In this document: positions 18,718 through 28,133 of the stretch, piece after piece | Layout of the letters: the number at the start of each line of letters is the position of its first letter | How positions within the stretch are numbered: the first letter of the stretch is position 1 | Assembly (NCBI GenBank): GCA_027485045.1 | Contig: JAIXRU010000104.1 | Location: 1 to 41,887 of the forward strand | Source of the DNA: Opitutaceae bacterium | GTDB lineage: Bacteria > Verrucomicrobiota > Verrucomicrobiia > Opitutales > Opitutaceae | DNA: 41,887 nucleotides | Direction: 5' to 3' | The notes under the pieces: generated by a model | Seen by the model: the letters and a program-made list of their open reading frames with translations, nothing else | Databases searched by the model: none | What the model was told of the DNA's origin: nothing | Position numbers and translations under genes: made by a program

Positions 18718-19962
18718 TCAGCGACCACCGTAGAGCTTTGCGCCGAGGCTACCAATTGCCTTGGGTGCGAAAGGCGAGCGGGCGATGGCCGGCTTGGCAG
18801 GTTGGGAGCCGGTCTTGCCAGTGGATGAGGGATGGCTTGCCTCTTTGGCCGCAGCAGCAGCTAAACGTGCGGCGGTAGAGGGGTGGGTTTTCGCCGGAAC
18901 GGAAGCGGTGGTGCGGTTGGAGCTTGGCGCAGACTTTTCGATCTCGCCGGTGCGTGAGGAGATAAACTCGCGAATGATTTCCTCTCGGGCGCGTTGCTTG
19001 TCTTCGATTTCAATTTCCTCGGAGGTGCGCTGCTCTTCCAGCTCGGTAATGGCTTTACGCATTTTGGATAGAGCCAGGTTTTGAAGCTGGCGCACGCGTT
19101 CGCGGGTTACGCGGAACTTGGCACCGACTTCTTCGAGGGTGAGTTCGTCACGGTTATCCAGACCGAAACGGTAACGGATGATCTCTGCTTCGCGAGGGTC
19201 GAGAGAGTTTACCAAGCTGCTAAGCGCGGCGTTCTGAGATGTGTCGCGCAGTTGCTCGAAGGGGCTGGCGGCGTTTTCGTCGCCGACGATTTCGCCAAAG
19301 GTGGTGGAGTCGCCGTCTTCCCCGATGGGGGCGTCGAGAGAGGCGGGGCGAACGCTGACCGATTTAAGATGGGCCACTTTGCTGGTGGGAACCTGGAGCT
19401 CGATGGCGATTTCCTCGTCGGTGGGTTCGCGTCCTAGTTCTTCGGTGAGGGCCATGGCGGTGCGCCGCATTTTCGAGATTTTATCCACCAAGTGAACCGG
19501 GAGGCGGATGGTTTTCGACTGGTTGGCGAGAGCGCGTTTGATGGACTGCTTGATCCACCAAGCGGCGTAGGTGGAGAGCTTACCGCCCTTGTCCGGGTCG
19601 AAGCGCTCAACGGCCTTGATCAGACCTATGTTTCCCTCGCTGATGAGGTCGAGCAAGGGCAGACCGAAATCCTTGTAATCCATGGCAATCTTCACCACCA
19701 GCCGTAGATTTGCCGAGATCATGTGATCGCGTGCCGCCTTGTCGCCCTTGAGGATGCGTTTAGCCAAGCGAACCTCCTCGTCGATGGTGAGGAGCGGGGT
19801 TTTGCCTATTTCCTGCAGGTAAAGCTGGAGGTTATTGCGTTCCGGGGTTTCGGAAGGGGCGGCAGTCGCGCGCGCTGGCTCCAGAAACGAAGGCACGGAA
19901 TCGACGGCCATGGCGTTGTTGGTCGAACCACTGGTCTCGCTGGAATAGGTGTTTGCAGACAT
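18718..19962 (-). CDS. RNA polymerase primary-type sigma-70 factor (RpoD/SigA-like) with long low-complexity C-terminal tail
   Basis: LQLYLQEIGKTPLLTIDEEVRLAKRI; LRLVVKIAMDYKDFGLPLLDLISEGNIGLIKAVERFDPDKGGKLSTYAAWWIKQSIKRAL; region 4.2 TLEEVGAKFRVTRERVRQLQNLALSKMRK. Confidence 0.92.
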   Translation of the reverse strand: MSANTYSSETSGSTNNAMAVDSVPSFLEPARATAAPSETPERNNLQLYLQEIGKTPLLTIDEEVRLAKRILKGDKAARDHMISANLRLVVKIAMDYKDFGLPLLDLISEGNIGLIKAVERFDPDKGGKLSTYAAWWIKQSIKRALANQSKTIRLPVHLVDKISKMRRTAMALTEELGREPTDEEIAIELQVPTSKVAHLKSVSVRPASLDAPIGEDGDSTTFGEIVGDENAASPFEQLRDTSQNAALSSLVNSLDPREAEIIRYRFGLDNRDELTLEEVGAKFRVTRERVRQLQNLALSKMRKAITELEEQRTSEEIEIEDKQRAREEIIREFISSRTGEIEKSAPSSNRTTASVPAKTHPSTAARLAAAAAKEASHPSSTGKTGSQPAKPAIARSPFAPKAIGSLGAKLYGGR

Positions 19963-20281
19963 TTTATTGGGAATTGAAGTGTGGTCTAATTAGAATTTTT
20001 CGAGCCAACTGCTTTGAATTAACCGACCTATGTTCTGAGTCGCTTTACCGGAATTGGTTCCAGATTTTCTCTGAGCTTAATCTTGATTGGGCGCTGACGG
20101 AACCAAGGCGAAACCTGAGTCTACTTGTCTCAGTTATGAGCTAGAACTGGGCGATATATGTCAAAATAGCCTTCGGCTTACGTCTAAAGTCCAGGGTCTG
20201 CTGGTAATGCCTGTGCCATTACCACCTTAGAGCCTTTCGGCGGCTGGGTTGCCAAGTAACACTTGAGCAACGCAAGGAGTT

Positions 20282-20842
20282 TTGCCCACGCTGAAGGGGA
20301 TGTCTTCTCGATTTCCGCCGTGCCCGTTCTTGCCCGAGCCCTCGGCTGCCATGACCGCGAGTGCGCTCTCCGCGCATGGGAACGAGCGAGGTGGGGCGTT
20401 TTATCTCACCGCGCTGACATATGGGCATTTTCTTTGGCGACAAGGATTTGCGGCCCGTTCGGTGCTTTCGCTGGATCGTGCACTGGGGGCGGATTTGCGG
20501 GGTGGGGAACCCGAGTTGCGTGCATGGCCCTTGCCCTACGCGGCGCAGGCGTGGTTGCTTCGAAACACCCCTTCCGATGTCTTTATCGGGAATCCCCGCG
20601 TGCACTTTCAGCATCTGGCCGACCGCATGAACGAGCCCCGCCGCGAGCAGCGGCGCTGGCGCATCTGGGCCTGCTGGGCGCTATGCCGCGTGGTGTGTCC
20701 GGACTTACCCGCTGATCCTAAACACATCGTTACCGAACCTACCTTTGACGAAATCAGTCTCCGCTTAACTCAGTATGGTATCGAGGGAGAGCAAGAGATC
20801 TGGGCCGCAGTCCTAGCTGAGATGTCTAAGGCGTCGGGTTAA
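20282..20842 (+). CDS. Hypothetical protein
   Basis: Longest of several overlapping ORFs here; Trp/Arg-rich helical sequence (AFYLTALTYGHFLWRQGFAARSVLSLDRAL...). Start uncertain. Confidence 0.5.
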   Translation: MPTLKGMSSRFPPCPFLPEPSAAMTASALSAHGNERGGAFYLTALTYGHFLWRQGFAARSVLSLDRALGADLRGGEPELRAWPLPYAAQAWLLRNTPSDVFIGNPRVHFQHLADRMNEPRREQRRWRIWACWALCRVVCPDLPADPKHIVTEPTFDEISLRLTQYGIEGEQEIWAAVLAEMSKASG

Positions 20843-20933
20843 AAACGCATCACCATGTTTTAAGTTAGACCGTGGATCAGCCGGGTCGGAGTGGAGATTA
20901 GGGGTGTAGCATTTCGTAGTTAATGATTATTCC

Positions 20934-21762
20934 ATGAAAATGCGCATAGGATCGAACATCGACCCACGCCGCTTCCGTCTAATCGTAGCTTTAAGTGCGT
21001 TAGCTAAACGCCTGCTCCTTCAGGTCACGTTAGCCGTAATGGTGTCATGTTTTGCCGTCTCTTTTTCCGCCGCTGCTGAGCTCACGGTGTTCGCCGCCGC
21101 CAGCCTCGCTGATTCGATTGAGGCGCTCTCTCCGCTCTATGCCAAAGCCTCCGGTAACACCGTTCGTTTCAACATCGGGGGTTCCGGTACTCTTGCCCGC
21201 CAGATCAAAGAGGGGGCTCCCGCCGATGTCTTTCTGTCGGCCGATGAACTTCGACTGGACCAGCTCGACCGCGATGGACTACTTCTGCCGGGCACTCGTC
21301 GCACGCTGCTGGCCAATACCCTCGTGCTTGTCGTCGCAGCCGACAATACCACGATTGCCACGCTCGACGACCTGTCCCTGCCCGCAGTGCGCCACCTCGC
21401 TTTCGGTGAACCCGCCACGGTCCCTGTCGGCACTTATGCCAAGACTTACCTAGCTGGATTGAGCCGCTGGGAGCCGTTGCAAGCGAAGGCGGTGTTTTTG
21501 GAAAACGTGCGTGCCGTGCTCTCCGCCGTCGAGGCAGGCAACGCCGATGCGGGTTTCGTGTACAAGACCGACGCTCTGCGCTCCAAAAAAAACGCGCATC
21601 GCCCTTGAGATTCCCCGGTGTGAGGGCCCGTCCATTACGTATCCCGCAGCCGTGATCAAGACCGCCAAATCTGCCGATGCCGCCAAGGGTTTCATCCTTC
21701 GGCTCGCAACGTCCGAGGCACAATCTGTGTTCGCGAAGCACGGTTTCCTGCCTCCAAAGTAA
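20934..21762 (+). pseudogene. modA: Molybdate ABC transporter substrate-binding protein, frameshifted at an A8 tract
   Basis: ELTVFAAASLADSIEALSPLYAKASGNTVRFNIGGSGTLARQIKEGAPADVFLSAD... to DALRSKKNAHRP* (21608). Homology continues in the +1 frame after A8 (21585-21592): TRIALEIPRCEGPSITYPAAVIKTAKSADAAKGFILRLATSEAQSVFAKHGFLPPK*. Confidence 0.85.
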
Positions 21763-21768
21763 GGGCGC

Positions 21769-22443
21769 ATGTCCGCTGATCTTCTGCGCATCACGCTGTT
21801 TACCCTCGGGGTAGCGACGCTTGCCACCTTGGTGATTCTTCCTCCCAGGGTGGCCCTTGTCTGGCTGCTGGCCCGTCGCGTCTGGCCGGGCAAAGCCGTG
21901 GTCGAAACCCTGGTCGCACTGCCCTTGGTTATTCCCCCGGTCGCCACCGGACTTATCTTGTTAAAACTTTTTGGACGGCGCGGGCCCATCGGACAGGCGC
22001 TGGAAAAAATGCTCGGCATCGAGATCGTTTTCACTTGGAAGGCCGTGGTGCTCGCCACTGCCGTCATGTAGTTTCCACTACTCGTGCGCACGGCTCGCGT
22101 GGCCGTCGAGGAGGTGAATCTGCGGCTCGAAGCTGTTGCTCGCACACTGGGCGCAGGTCCCTGGCGCGTGTTTTTTACCATTTCGCTGCCCCTGGCCGCT
22201 CGCGGGCTCGCTGCCGGAGCACTACTCGCGTTTGCCCGTGCGCTGGGCGAATTCGGCGCCACCATGATGATCGCGGGCTACTTCGTCGGCGACACGGCCA
22301 CGCTTTCTCTTGGTATTTATCACTTGGTGCAACTGGGCCGCGACGAGGAGGCTTTCGTGTTGCTGGGCGTTTCCGTGCTGCTCGCTTACGGCGCGGTATT
22401 TGCGGGTGAACACCTGCTCCGCCGCACGTCTCGCACCCTATGA
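21769..22443 (+). pseudogene. modB: Molybdate ABC transporter permease, interrupted by in-frame TAG (22069-22071)
   Basis: Same frame on both sides of TAG: ...KAVVLATAVM*FPLLVRTARVAVEEVNLRLEAVARTLGAGPWRVFFTISLPLAARGLAAGALLAFARALGEFGATMMIAGYF. Confidence 0.85.
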
Positions 22444-23162
22444 TCACGATCGAAAATCTTTCCTGGTCCGCTGGGGCGTTTTCTCTGGTAATGGAGGTTC
22501 GCCTAGCGCGGCGCGTCACAGGGCTCTACGGCGTCTCCGGATCAGGCAAAACCACGTTTTGGGAACTGGTTGCCGGGCTTCGACGTCCCAGCACCGGCGT
22601 TATACGGATGGATGCGAATACCTTTGTAGATTGCGCCGCCCGCATCCACCTCCCTCCCGAGGGCCGGCACATCGGCTACGTGCCGCAGGATGGAGCACTT
22701 TTTCCCCATTTGAACGTCGCGCAAAATCTACGCTACGGCCTGCCCCGCGCCCGCGCCGCTTTGACCAATACCGCCGAAGCTGACTCACGTTTTGCCTTTG
22801 AGCATATCTGCGACTTGCTCGGCATCACCGGGCTCCTAGCGGCAAGGATTGCGGGGCTTTTGGGTGGCGAACGCCAGCGAATCGCGCTGGCCCGCGCCTT
22901 GTTATCACACCCCAGACTGTTGCTGCTGGATGAGCCTATCGCCGGTCTCGATGCGGAGCGCAAAGCCGCGATTCTGCCCTACTTGCGCCGGGTGCGAGAC
23001 GAGTTCGAACTCCCTATGCTCTACGTGAGTCATGCCGCTGAGGAACTGGTCGCGCTTTGCGACGACGTGCTTGTGCTCGCCGGAGGGCGTCTCGTTGCCC
23101 AAGGTTCGCCCGAAAGGGTATTCCAGCGCCACGATGCGATAGCTTACAGCCTGCGCGCCTGA
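22440..23162 (+). CDS. modC: Molybdate ABC transporter ATP-binding protein, short (no Mop/TOBE domain visible), altered signature motif
   Basis: Walker A GVSGSGKTT, Q-loop VPQDGALFPHLNV, Walker B RLLLLDEPIAGLD; signature reads LLGGERQR. Confidence 0.85.
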   Translation: MITIENLSWSAGAFSLVMEVRLARRVTGLYGVSGSGKTTFWELVAGLRRPSTGVIRMDANTFVDCAARIHLPPEGRHIGYVPQDGALFPHLNVAQNLRYGLPRARAALTNTAEADSRFAFEHICDLLGITGLLAARIAGLLGGERQRIALARALLSHPRLLLLDEPIAGLDAERKAAILPYLRRVRDEFELPMLYVSHAAEELVALCDDVLVLAGGRLVAQGSPERVFQRHDAIAYSLRA

Positions 23163-23288
23163 GCGAATCCTAGGAGCCGATATCATCTGAAACTCAGGGT
23201 GTCTTTTCCTTTTAACTTCGCGAAAAGGCCTTGTTTTCAAGATTGCGCGAAGACGGGGGCGGCGGACTTACTCAGCGTTTTTCCGCGC

Positions 23289-24215
23289 ATGGCGTTTAAT
23301 CTCAAACTGGTTCTTAAGGCCCTGCTTTTTTCTTCGAGCCAACCGCTCACGATTAAAGACATCCAAACCGTATTTGCGCGTTATCACGAACAGACCCTGC
23401 GGCCGGGGGCGGAGTTGTCCTTTGAGCCCGGTGCGAACGCACTCGCCGGCACAGAGCTGGAGGCTGGCGCGGTGGAGGCGGGCGCGTTGACGCCGGTAGA
23501 TGTTGAACCTGAAGAGCTGGTCGCGCCCTTGGATGATGAACTCTATTCCGAGGTGCCTTCTCTGGTTACGGCCACGCAGATTCGCGAGGCGATGGAGCAG
23601 CTCGCAGCCGAGTTAAAGGGGCAGAACGACATCTACTTGATGGTGGAGGGAGCGCAAGGCTACCGCCTCGTGATCCATCCGCGTTTCGCCAAATGGATAC
23701 GCACCCAGCGCGACGAACCGCCACCGGTGAAGTTAACTCCCTCCGCGTTGGAGACATTGGCGGTGGTCGCCTACCGGCAACCGGTGACTCGCTCCGAAAT
23801 CGAGGCGATTCGAGGCGTCGCGGTGGAGAACGTGCTGAACAAGTTACTCGAGCGTGAGTTGATTTACGTGGTGGGTCGGGCCGATCTACCCGGGCGCCCC
23901 ATTCAATATGGGACAACCGACAAGTTTCTGGAGTTCGTGGGCATAAAGTCGCTCATCGAGCTGCCTTCCTCGGATGTGCTGTCGCCGCGCCAGATCGACG
24001 AATGGCTGAACCGCTCCGTCAATGTCACCCCGCCGGCAGATGCCGAGATGGGGCTGCCTCTGGAGGCCGGAGAGGGAGATTCTCCTTCTTTTAACCCGGT
24101 GGAAATCGCCGGCCCGGTCGCTGCTGAAGCAACGCCCAGTACACTGGCGGCCGATGGTGAGTCGCCGAGCTTGCCTGAGGATGTTGCATTGAACCCAAAG
24201 TCCGTTGCTGAGTAA
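23289..24215 (+). CDS. scpB: Segregation and condensation protein B
   Basis: LTPSALETLAVVAYRQPVTRSEIEAIRGVAVENVLNKLLERELIYVVGRADLPGRPIQYGTTDKFLEFVGIKSLIELP. ATG at 23289 preferred. Confidence 0.9.
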   Translation: MAFNLKLVLKALLFSSSQPLTIKDIQTVFARYHEQTLRPGAELSFEPGANALAGTELEAGAVEAGALTPVDVEPEELVAPLDDELYSEVPSLVTATQIREAMEQLAAELKGQNDIYLMVEGAQGYRLVIHPRFAKWIRTQRDEPPPVKLTPSALETLAVVAYRQPVTRSEIEAIRGVAVENVLNKLLERELIYVVGRADLPGRPIQYGTTDKFLEFVGIKSLIELPSSDVLSPRQIDEWLNRSVNVTPPADAEMGLPLEAGEGDSPSFNPVEIAGPVAAEATPSTLAADGESPSLPEDVALNPKSVAE

Positions 24216-24233
24216 TTTTTACCGATAACACGT

Positions 24234-25322
24234 ATGTCCGCCGACCCCCTGCAGCCCATCCGCGAAGGTATTGACCGGCTTGATCGCGAGCTTGTGCGAA
24301 TCCTGAATGAACGTCTCACCCTGGCTTGCGAGATAGGCCGACTTAAACGCAGTGCTGGTGGCCAGATTTATGTGCCTGAGCGTGAAGACGCGGTTTTCCG
24401 CAAGGTGAGCGCGCTCAATAGCGGACCGATCAAACAAGAGGCTTTGCACGCGATTTATCGCGAAATCATGTCGGCGGCCATCGCCTTGGAGAAGCCTCTG
24501 CAAATCGCCTATCTCGGGCCTGAGGCGACCTATACCCACGCCGCCGCGATCAAAAAATTTGGCGCGAGCGTGGCGTATCACCCCATCGCCACCATCGGCG
24601 ATATTTTCACTGCGGTGGAGAAAGGGGAGGCGGATTACGGCATCATCCCCATTGAAAACTCCACCGAGGGTTCGGTGCGGGAGGCCTTGGATGGTTTTGT
24701 GGAGAGCGATTTAAAGGCCGTGGCGCAGATTTATCTGGAGATAAATCACGCGCTGATTTCGTCCACCCCGCTGGAGAAAATTGAAAAGGTTTACTCCAAA
24801 GATCAGGCGCTGGCGCAGTGCCGGGCGTGGTTGCAGCGGCATTTGCCACACGCCCAGTTGATCGAGACCGCGAGTACTGCGCGGGCGGTGGAAATCGCCC
24901 GTGCCGAGCCAGGCGCGGCGGCGATCGCGGCCGAGCTGGCTGCGCAGGTTCAGGGAGTCCCGGTGCTGGCGCGGAACATTCAGGATCGGAACGACAATAC
25001 CACCCGCTTTTTTGTGATCGGTAAAAAAGCCTCCGGTGCGGTCGGCGGCGGACGTGATATGACCAGTCTGGTGATTTCGCTGGGTGAAGCGGCGGCGGCC
25101 AATTCCGGAGCCTTGATGCGCATGCTTACACCGTTCGGGCAGCGCGGGTTGAATCTTTCCAAAGTGGAATCGCGCCCGAGTAAACGGCGTCCCTGGGATT
25201 ACTTGTTCTTCATCGACATCTCGGGGCACTATGAAGACGCGCCCGTGCAAGAGGCGGTAACCGAGCTGCGGGCGTTTTGCCCCTTGGTCAAATGGCTGGG
25301 CAGCTACCCCAGTGTGAGTTGA
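24234..25322 (+). CDS. pheA: Bifunctional chorismate mutase / prephenate dehydratase
   Basis: N-terminal chorismate mutase (IREGIDRLDRELVRILNERLTLACEIGRLK), PDT (IAYLGPEATYTHAAAIKKFG, YGIIPIENSTEGSVREALD, NTTRFFVIGKK), ACT (NLSKVESRPSKRRPWDYLFFIDISGH). Confidence 0.95.
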   Translation: MSADPLQPIREGIDRLDRELVRILNERLTLACEIGRLKRSAGGQIYVPEREDAVFRKVSALNSGPIKQEALHAIYREIMSAAIALEKPLQIAYLGPEATYTHAAAIKKFGASVAYHPIATIGDIFTAVEKGEADYGIIPIENSTEGSVREALDGFVESDLKAVAQIYLEINHALISSTPLEKIEKVYSKDQALAQCRAWLQRHLPHAQLIETASTARAVEIARAEPGAAAIAAELAAQVQGVPVLARNIQDRNDNTTRFFVIGKKASGAVGGGRDMTSLVISLGEAAAANSGALMRMLTPFGQRGLNLSKVESRPSKRRPWDYLFFIDISGHYEDAPVQEAVTELRAFCPLVKWLGSYPSVS

Positions 25323-25329
25323 GCTGCGG

Positions 25330-25743
25330 CTAGCGCTTGTAGTGGAAATAATACCACACCGCGAAAATACCTACCAGGACCAGTCCGGCACCTATCGCGA
25401 GCAAGATGCAGCCCCGCTTGGTGGCGGACGGATCGAAGCGATCCGCCGTGCTGTAGGAGGCGATGATTTGATCGGCTTTTTGGTTGGCTAAGGAGACCGA
25501 ATCTTCGGCGCCTACGGCAAGGGCGGGCGTGGGTGTTTCAGTAAAGGACACCTGAGCCTTTTCATTGCCGCCCGGACCGATGCTGACGTTGGCCGCCGTT
25601 AAACCGCTTGAAGGGGGGATTGCGGTTGTTTGCGTGTCAGGGGTCTCACCGTGGGCGGATGCGATTTCCGCATCGAGCCAGGCGAGATGTTGAGAGAGCA
25701 GGGCGCGCTGCCGAAGCAGGGTGGAGAGACGGTCAGGGGGCAT
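25330..25743 (-). CDS. Hypothetical protein with C-terminal TM
   Basis: ORF with TM CILLAIGAGLVLVGIFAVWYYF; convergent with pheA and downstream of rpmA. Confidence 0.6.
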   Translation of the reverse strand: MPPDRLSTLLRQRALLSQHLAWLDAEIASAHGETPDTQTTAIPPSSGLTAANVSIGPGGNEKAQVSFTETPTPALAVGAEDSVSLANQKADQIIASYSTADRFDPSATKRGCILLAIGAGLVLVGIFAVWYYFHYKR

Positions 25744-25836
25744 GGTGGGGTAGGAGAAAATTCAGCCGCTTATTGGCTCATGGTCAATGCCGCCAATGCA
25801 GGCTGGTCCAAACCCAAGCGTGCGAAATTCGGGCAC

Positions 25837-25872
25837 AAAAAAAGCGCCGAACCCATGAGGAATCGGCGCTTT
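25837..25872 (-). terminator. Rho-independent terminator of rplU-rpmA
   Basis: On the minus strand: AAAGCGCCGA-ttcctcatgggt-TCGGCGCTTT followed by a T-run (7 A on + at 25837-25843). Confidence 0.9.
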
Positions 25873-25893
25873 AAGAGATGGGAAGCGGGCGGT

Positions 25894-26133
25894 TTAGACC
25901 ACGGCCACGCGGCGGCGGGCTTTATCGAACTTCACCACGCCATCCTTGAGGGCGAAGAGGGTCCAGTCGCGGCCGGTGCCGACATTGTCGCCAGCGTGCA
26001 GCTTGGAGCCGCATTGACGCACGATGATGTTACCGGCGATGACGGCTTGGTCGCCGAACTTCTTGACGCCGCGACGCTTGCTATGGCTCTCGCGGCCGTT
26101 GGTTGTTGATCCTGCACCTTTTTTATGGGCCAT
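25894..26133 (-). CDS. rpmA: 50S ribosomal protein L27
   Basis: [62 protein letters not shown]. Confidence 0.98.
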   Translation of the reverse strand: MAHKKGAGSTTNGRESHSKRRGVKKFGDQAVIAGNIIVRQCGSKLHAGDNVGTGRDWTLFALKDGVVKFDKARRRVAVV

Positions 26134-26180
26134 GACTTAGGTCTCCTATTAGGGTTGTGGTTGTAAAGAGGACGTGGGGC

Positions 26181-26495
26181 TTAGGCCGAGATGGTCTCGA
26201 TCTTGATGACGGAGAGCTCCTGGCGGTGGCCGCGCTTGCGCTGCATGCCCTTGCGCTTGCGCTTTTTAAACACGATGACTTTGTCGCCGCGTTTGTTTTC
26301 GAGGATCTTGGCGGTGACTTTAGCACCGGCGAGGGTGGGCGTGCCGACTTTGAAGGATACGCCTTCACCGGAAGAGAGCACCTCAGTGATCTCGACGATG
26401 GAGCCGGCCTCGGTGTTCGGGTAACGGTTAACGAAAAGGACGTCGCCTTCGGTGACGGCGAACTGCTGACCCTGAGTTTTGATGGTCGCTTTCAT
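26181..26495 (-). CDS. rplU: 50S ribosomal protein L21
   Basis: [25 protein letters not shown]...[31 protein letters not shown]; internal ATG at 26495 gives the 104-aa L21. Confidence 0.97.
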   Translation of the reverse strand: MKATIKTQGQQFAVTEGDVLFVNRYPNTEAGSIVEITEVLSSGEGVSFKVGTPTLAGAKVTAKILENKRGDKVIVFKKRKRKGMQRKRGHRQELSVIKIETISA

Positions 26496-26609
26496 GGAAA
26501 TAAAGGCGAGAAGACAGAGTTTCATGTGAACGCGTGCAAGGACAATCTCAGATAAAAAAGCAGGAATTTTCACGTGGCAGTCTGCACCGTCTTTTGCAGA
26601 GTGAGTATT

Positions 26610-27293
26610 ATGACCCACCCCGGTTACCCCTTGCGTCGTGCCTTTCAGCTTTTTGGCTTCGGTTTTCTCGCTTGCTCGGGACTAAATTGTTTGGAGGCCC
26701 GGATAGGCGACAACATCGATCAGATGAATGGCCGTATGCTTCAGCCTTCCATCGGTAAATTTTTTAGCTGGCCCAAGGATATGGATGAACGGGCAAAGGA
26801 ACGGGCCTTAAAGGAAAATCCCCTCTATCCTTTTGCGTCCCTTTTGCCGACGGCGGAAGATGATTGGCGCGAGCAAATTTACTGGAAGAGCGCTATGAGC
26901 AAGCAGTTGAGTAACGAAGATGGCTGGCGGGTACACGTCTATTTTCTTCGCGGAAGCTCGGTTTTGGAGTGTTACCGCCGGGTGGGAAACTCGCTGAACG
27001 AATTTGAAATCAACGCCCTTCTTGCGCGAGTGCGCGGTAATCAAACGTGGCGGAAAATACCTCGAAAAGAAAATGGAGAAACCGTGCTGGGGTTTGAATA
27101 CGAGTTAGGCGAAAACGGCCAGGAAAGCTTACGTGCGCGGCGTCAAGGCGACTGGTTTATAATCTACCATAAACGTCTGGATGACCTTCTAGTGGCTCGC
27201 AAAGCCAAGTGGGACGCCTTGGAAGAAAAGCGTAAGGCCGAAGAACGCGCCATTCACGAGAAAACGGCCCCGGTTAGTGTAGATGGTTTCTGA
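26610..27293 (+). CDS. Hypothetical exported protein
   Basis: Hydrophobic N-terminus ([22 protein letters not shown]); no recognised family. ATG at 26610. Confidence 0.65.
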   Translation: MTHPGYPLRRAFQLFGFGFLACSGLNCLEARIGDNIDQMNGRMLQPSIGKFFSWPKDMDERAKERALKENPLYPFASLLPTAEDDWREQIYWKSAMSKQLSNEDGWRVHVYFLRGSSVLECYRRVGNSLNEFEINALLARVRGNQTWRKIPRKENGETVLGFEYELGENGQESLRARRQGDWFIIYHKRLDDLLVARKAKWDALEEKRKAEERAIHEKTAPVSVDGF

Positions 27294-27302
27294 GTCGAAA
27301 CC

Positions 27303-27354
27303 CTGCGGCGGGCAATGCGACTGTCGAGGCACTGTGACAGGCGCCCCGCCGCAG
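27303..27354. terminator. Nested hairpin between convergent genes
   Basis: Outer CTGCGGCGGG (27303-27312) with CCCGCCGCAG (27345-27354); inner CTGTC (27321-27325) with GACAG (27336-27340). Confidence 0.45.
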
Positions 27355-27382
27355 CATGCAACTTACCGATTTAACGCCCGGC

Positions 27383-28009
27383 TTAACGCACGATTACGTT
27401 CCAACGCAGAGAATTGCGTGTGCCAGCCAGGGTGATGATGTGCTCACCCGGGTTGAGTAAGCCCGGGGGCAAGGTGAGTAACACTGTGCTATTCCTCGTG
27501 CGGATTTTGAGTTCTCCGGGCACGGGCTCGAAGGTGGGCACGATCACGACCGAGCCGTTGTGAATGTAGATCTCCGCCCCGCCAAGTTGTTCGTGGTCGG
27601 ATTCCAGTTTGGCGGTGAATTGAACCCGGGTAGGCATCAATGCGGTGATCTCGGCCGGCGCGAGCAGATCTTGGTAGTCGGCCGGCAGGCGCGGTATCTC
27701 GACCAGAGTCTGGCCAAGTGGATCAGGCAGGCCACCGGGCAGTGACGTGGCTTTTGCAGCGGAACCGCGGGTGATTTCTTTCGCGGGCAGGGCTGGGAAG
27801 GGCCGCTCGGCACGAAGGTTCGATCTGACGTAGCCAGCCTCGATCAGGCGCTTCACGTTCGCCTGATTCTTCATATCTGCGTACGGCTCGAAGGGTTTTT
27901 CGGGTTTGCGGTATTTGAAGGTGATATAGGTGTACGGCACCAAAAAGAGGATGATCGATGCGACGACCCAACGCATGGGCCAGGGTTTACGGGAAGCGGC
28001 GGCGGACAT
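27383..28009 (-). CDS. Hypothetical membrane-anchored protein
   Basis: N-terminal TM (MRWVVASIILFLVPYTYITFKY) and beta-rich C-terminal region. Confidence 0.65.
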   Translation of the reverse strand: MSAAASRKPWPMRWVVASIILFLVPYTYITFKYRKPEKPFEPYADMKNQANVKRLIEAGYVRSNLRAERPFPALPAKEITRGSAAKATSLPGGLPDPLGQTLVEIPRLPADYQDLLAPAEITALMPTRVQFTAKLESDHEQLGGAEIYIHNGSVVIVPTFEPVPGELKIRTRNSTVLLTLPPGLLNPGEHIITLAGTRNSLRWNVIVR

Positions 28010-28133
28010 AGTGAGTTTAAAATCGTCCTATGACGCGGGACTAAGGGCCAATGACGAGCGGAGAATGCACACTTAGACTGGGAAATACGATTGCGAGGGC
28101 GGGGCGCGCGGGTTTGGTAACGCGACTCAACGC

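Noticed and set aside
20282-20842. Overlapping ORFs 20263 and 20421 as alternative genes
   Set aside because: Frame 20282 is the longest and least low-complexity; no independent support for the others.
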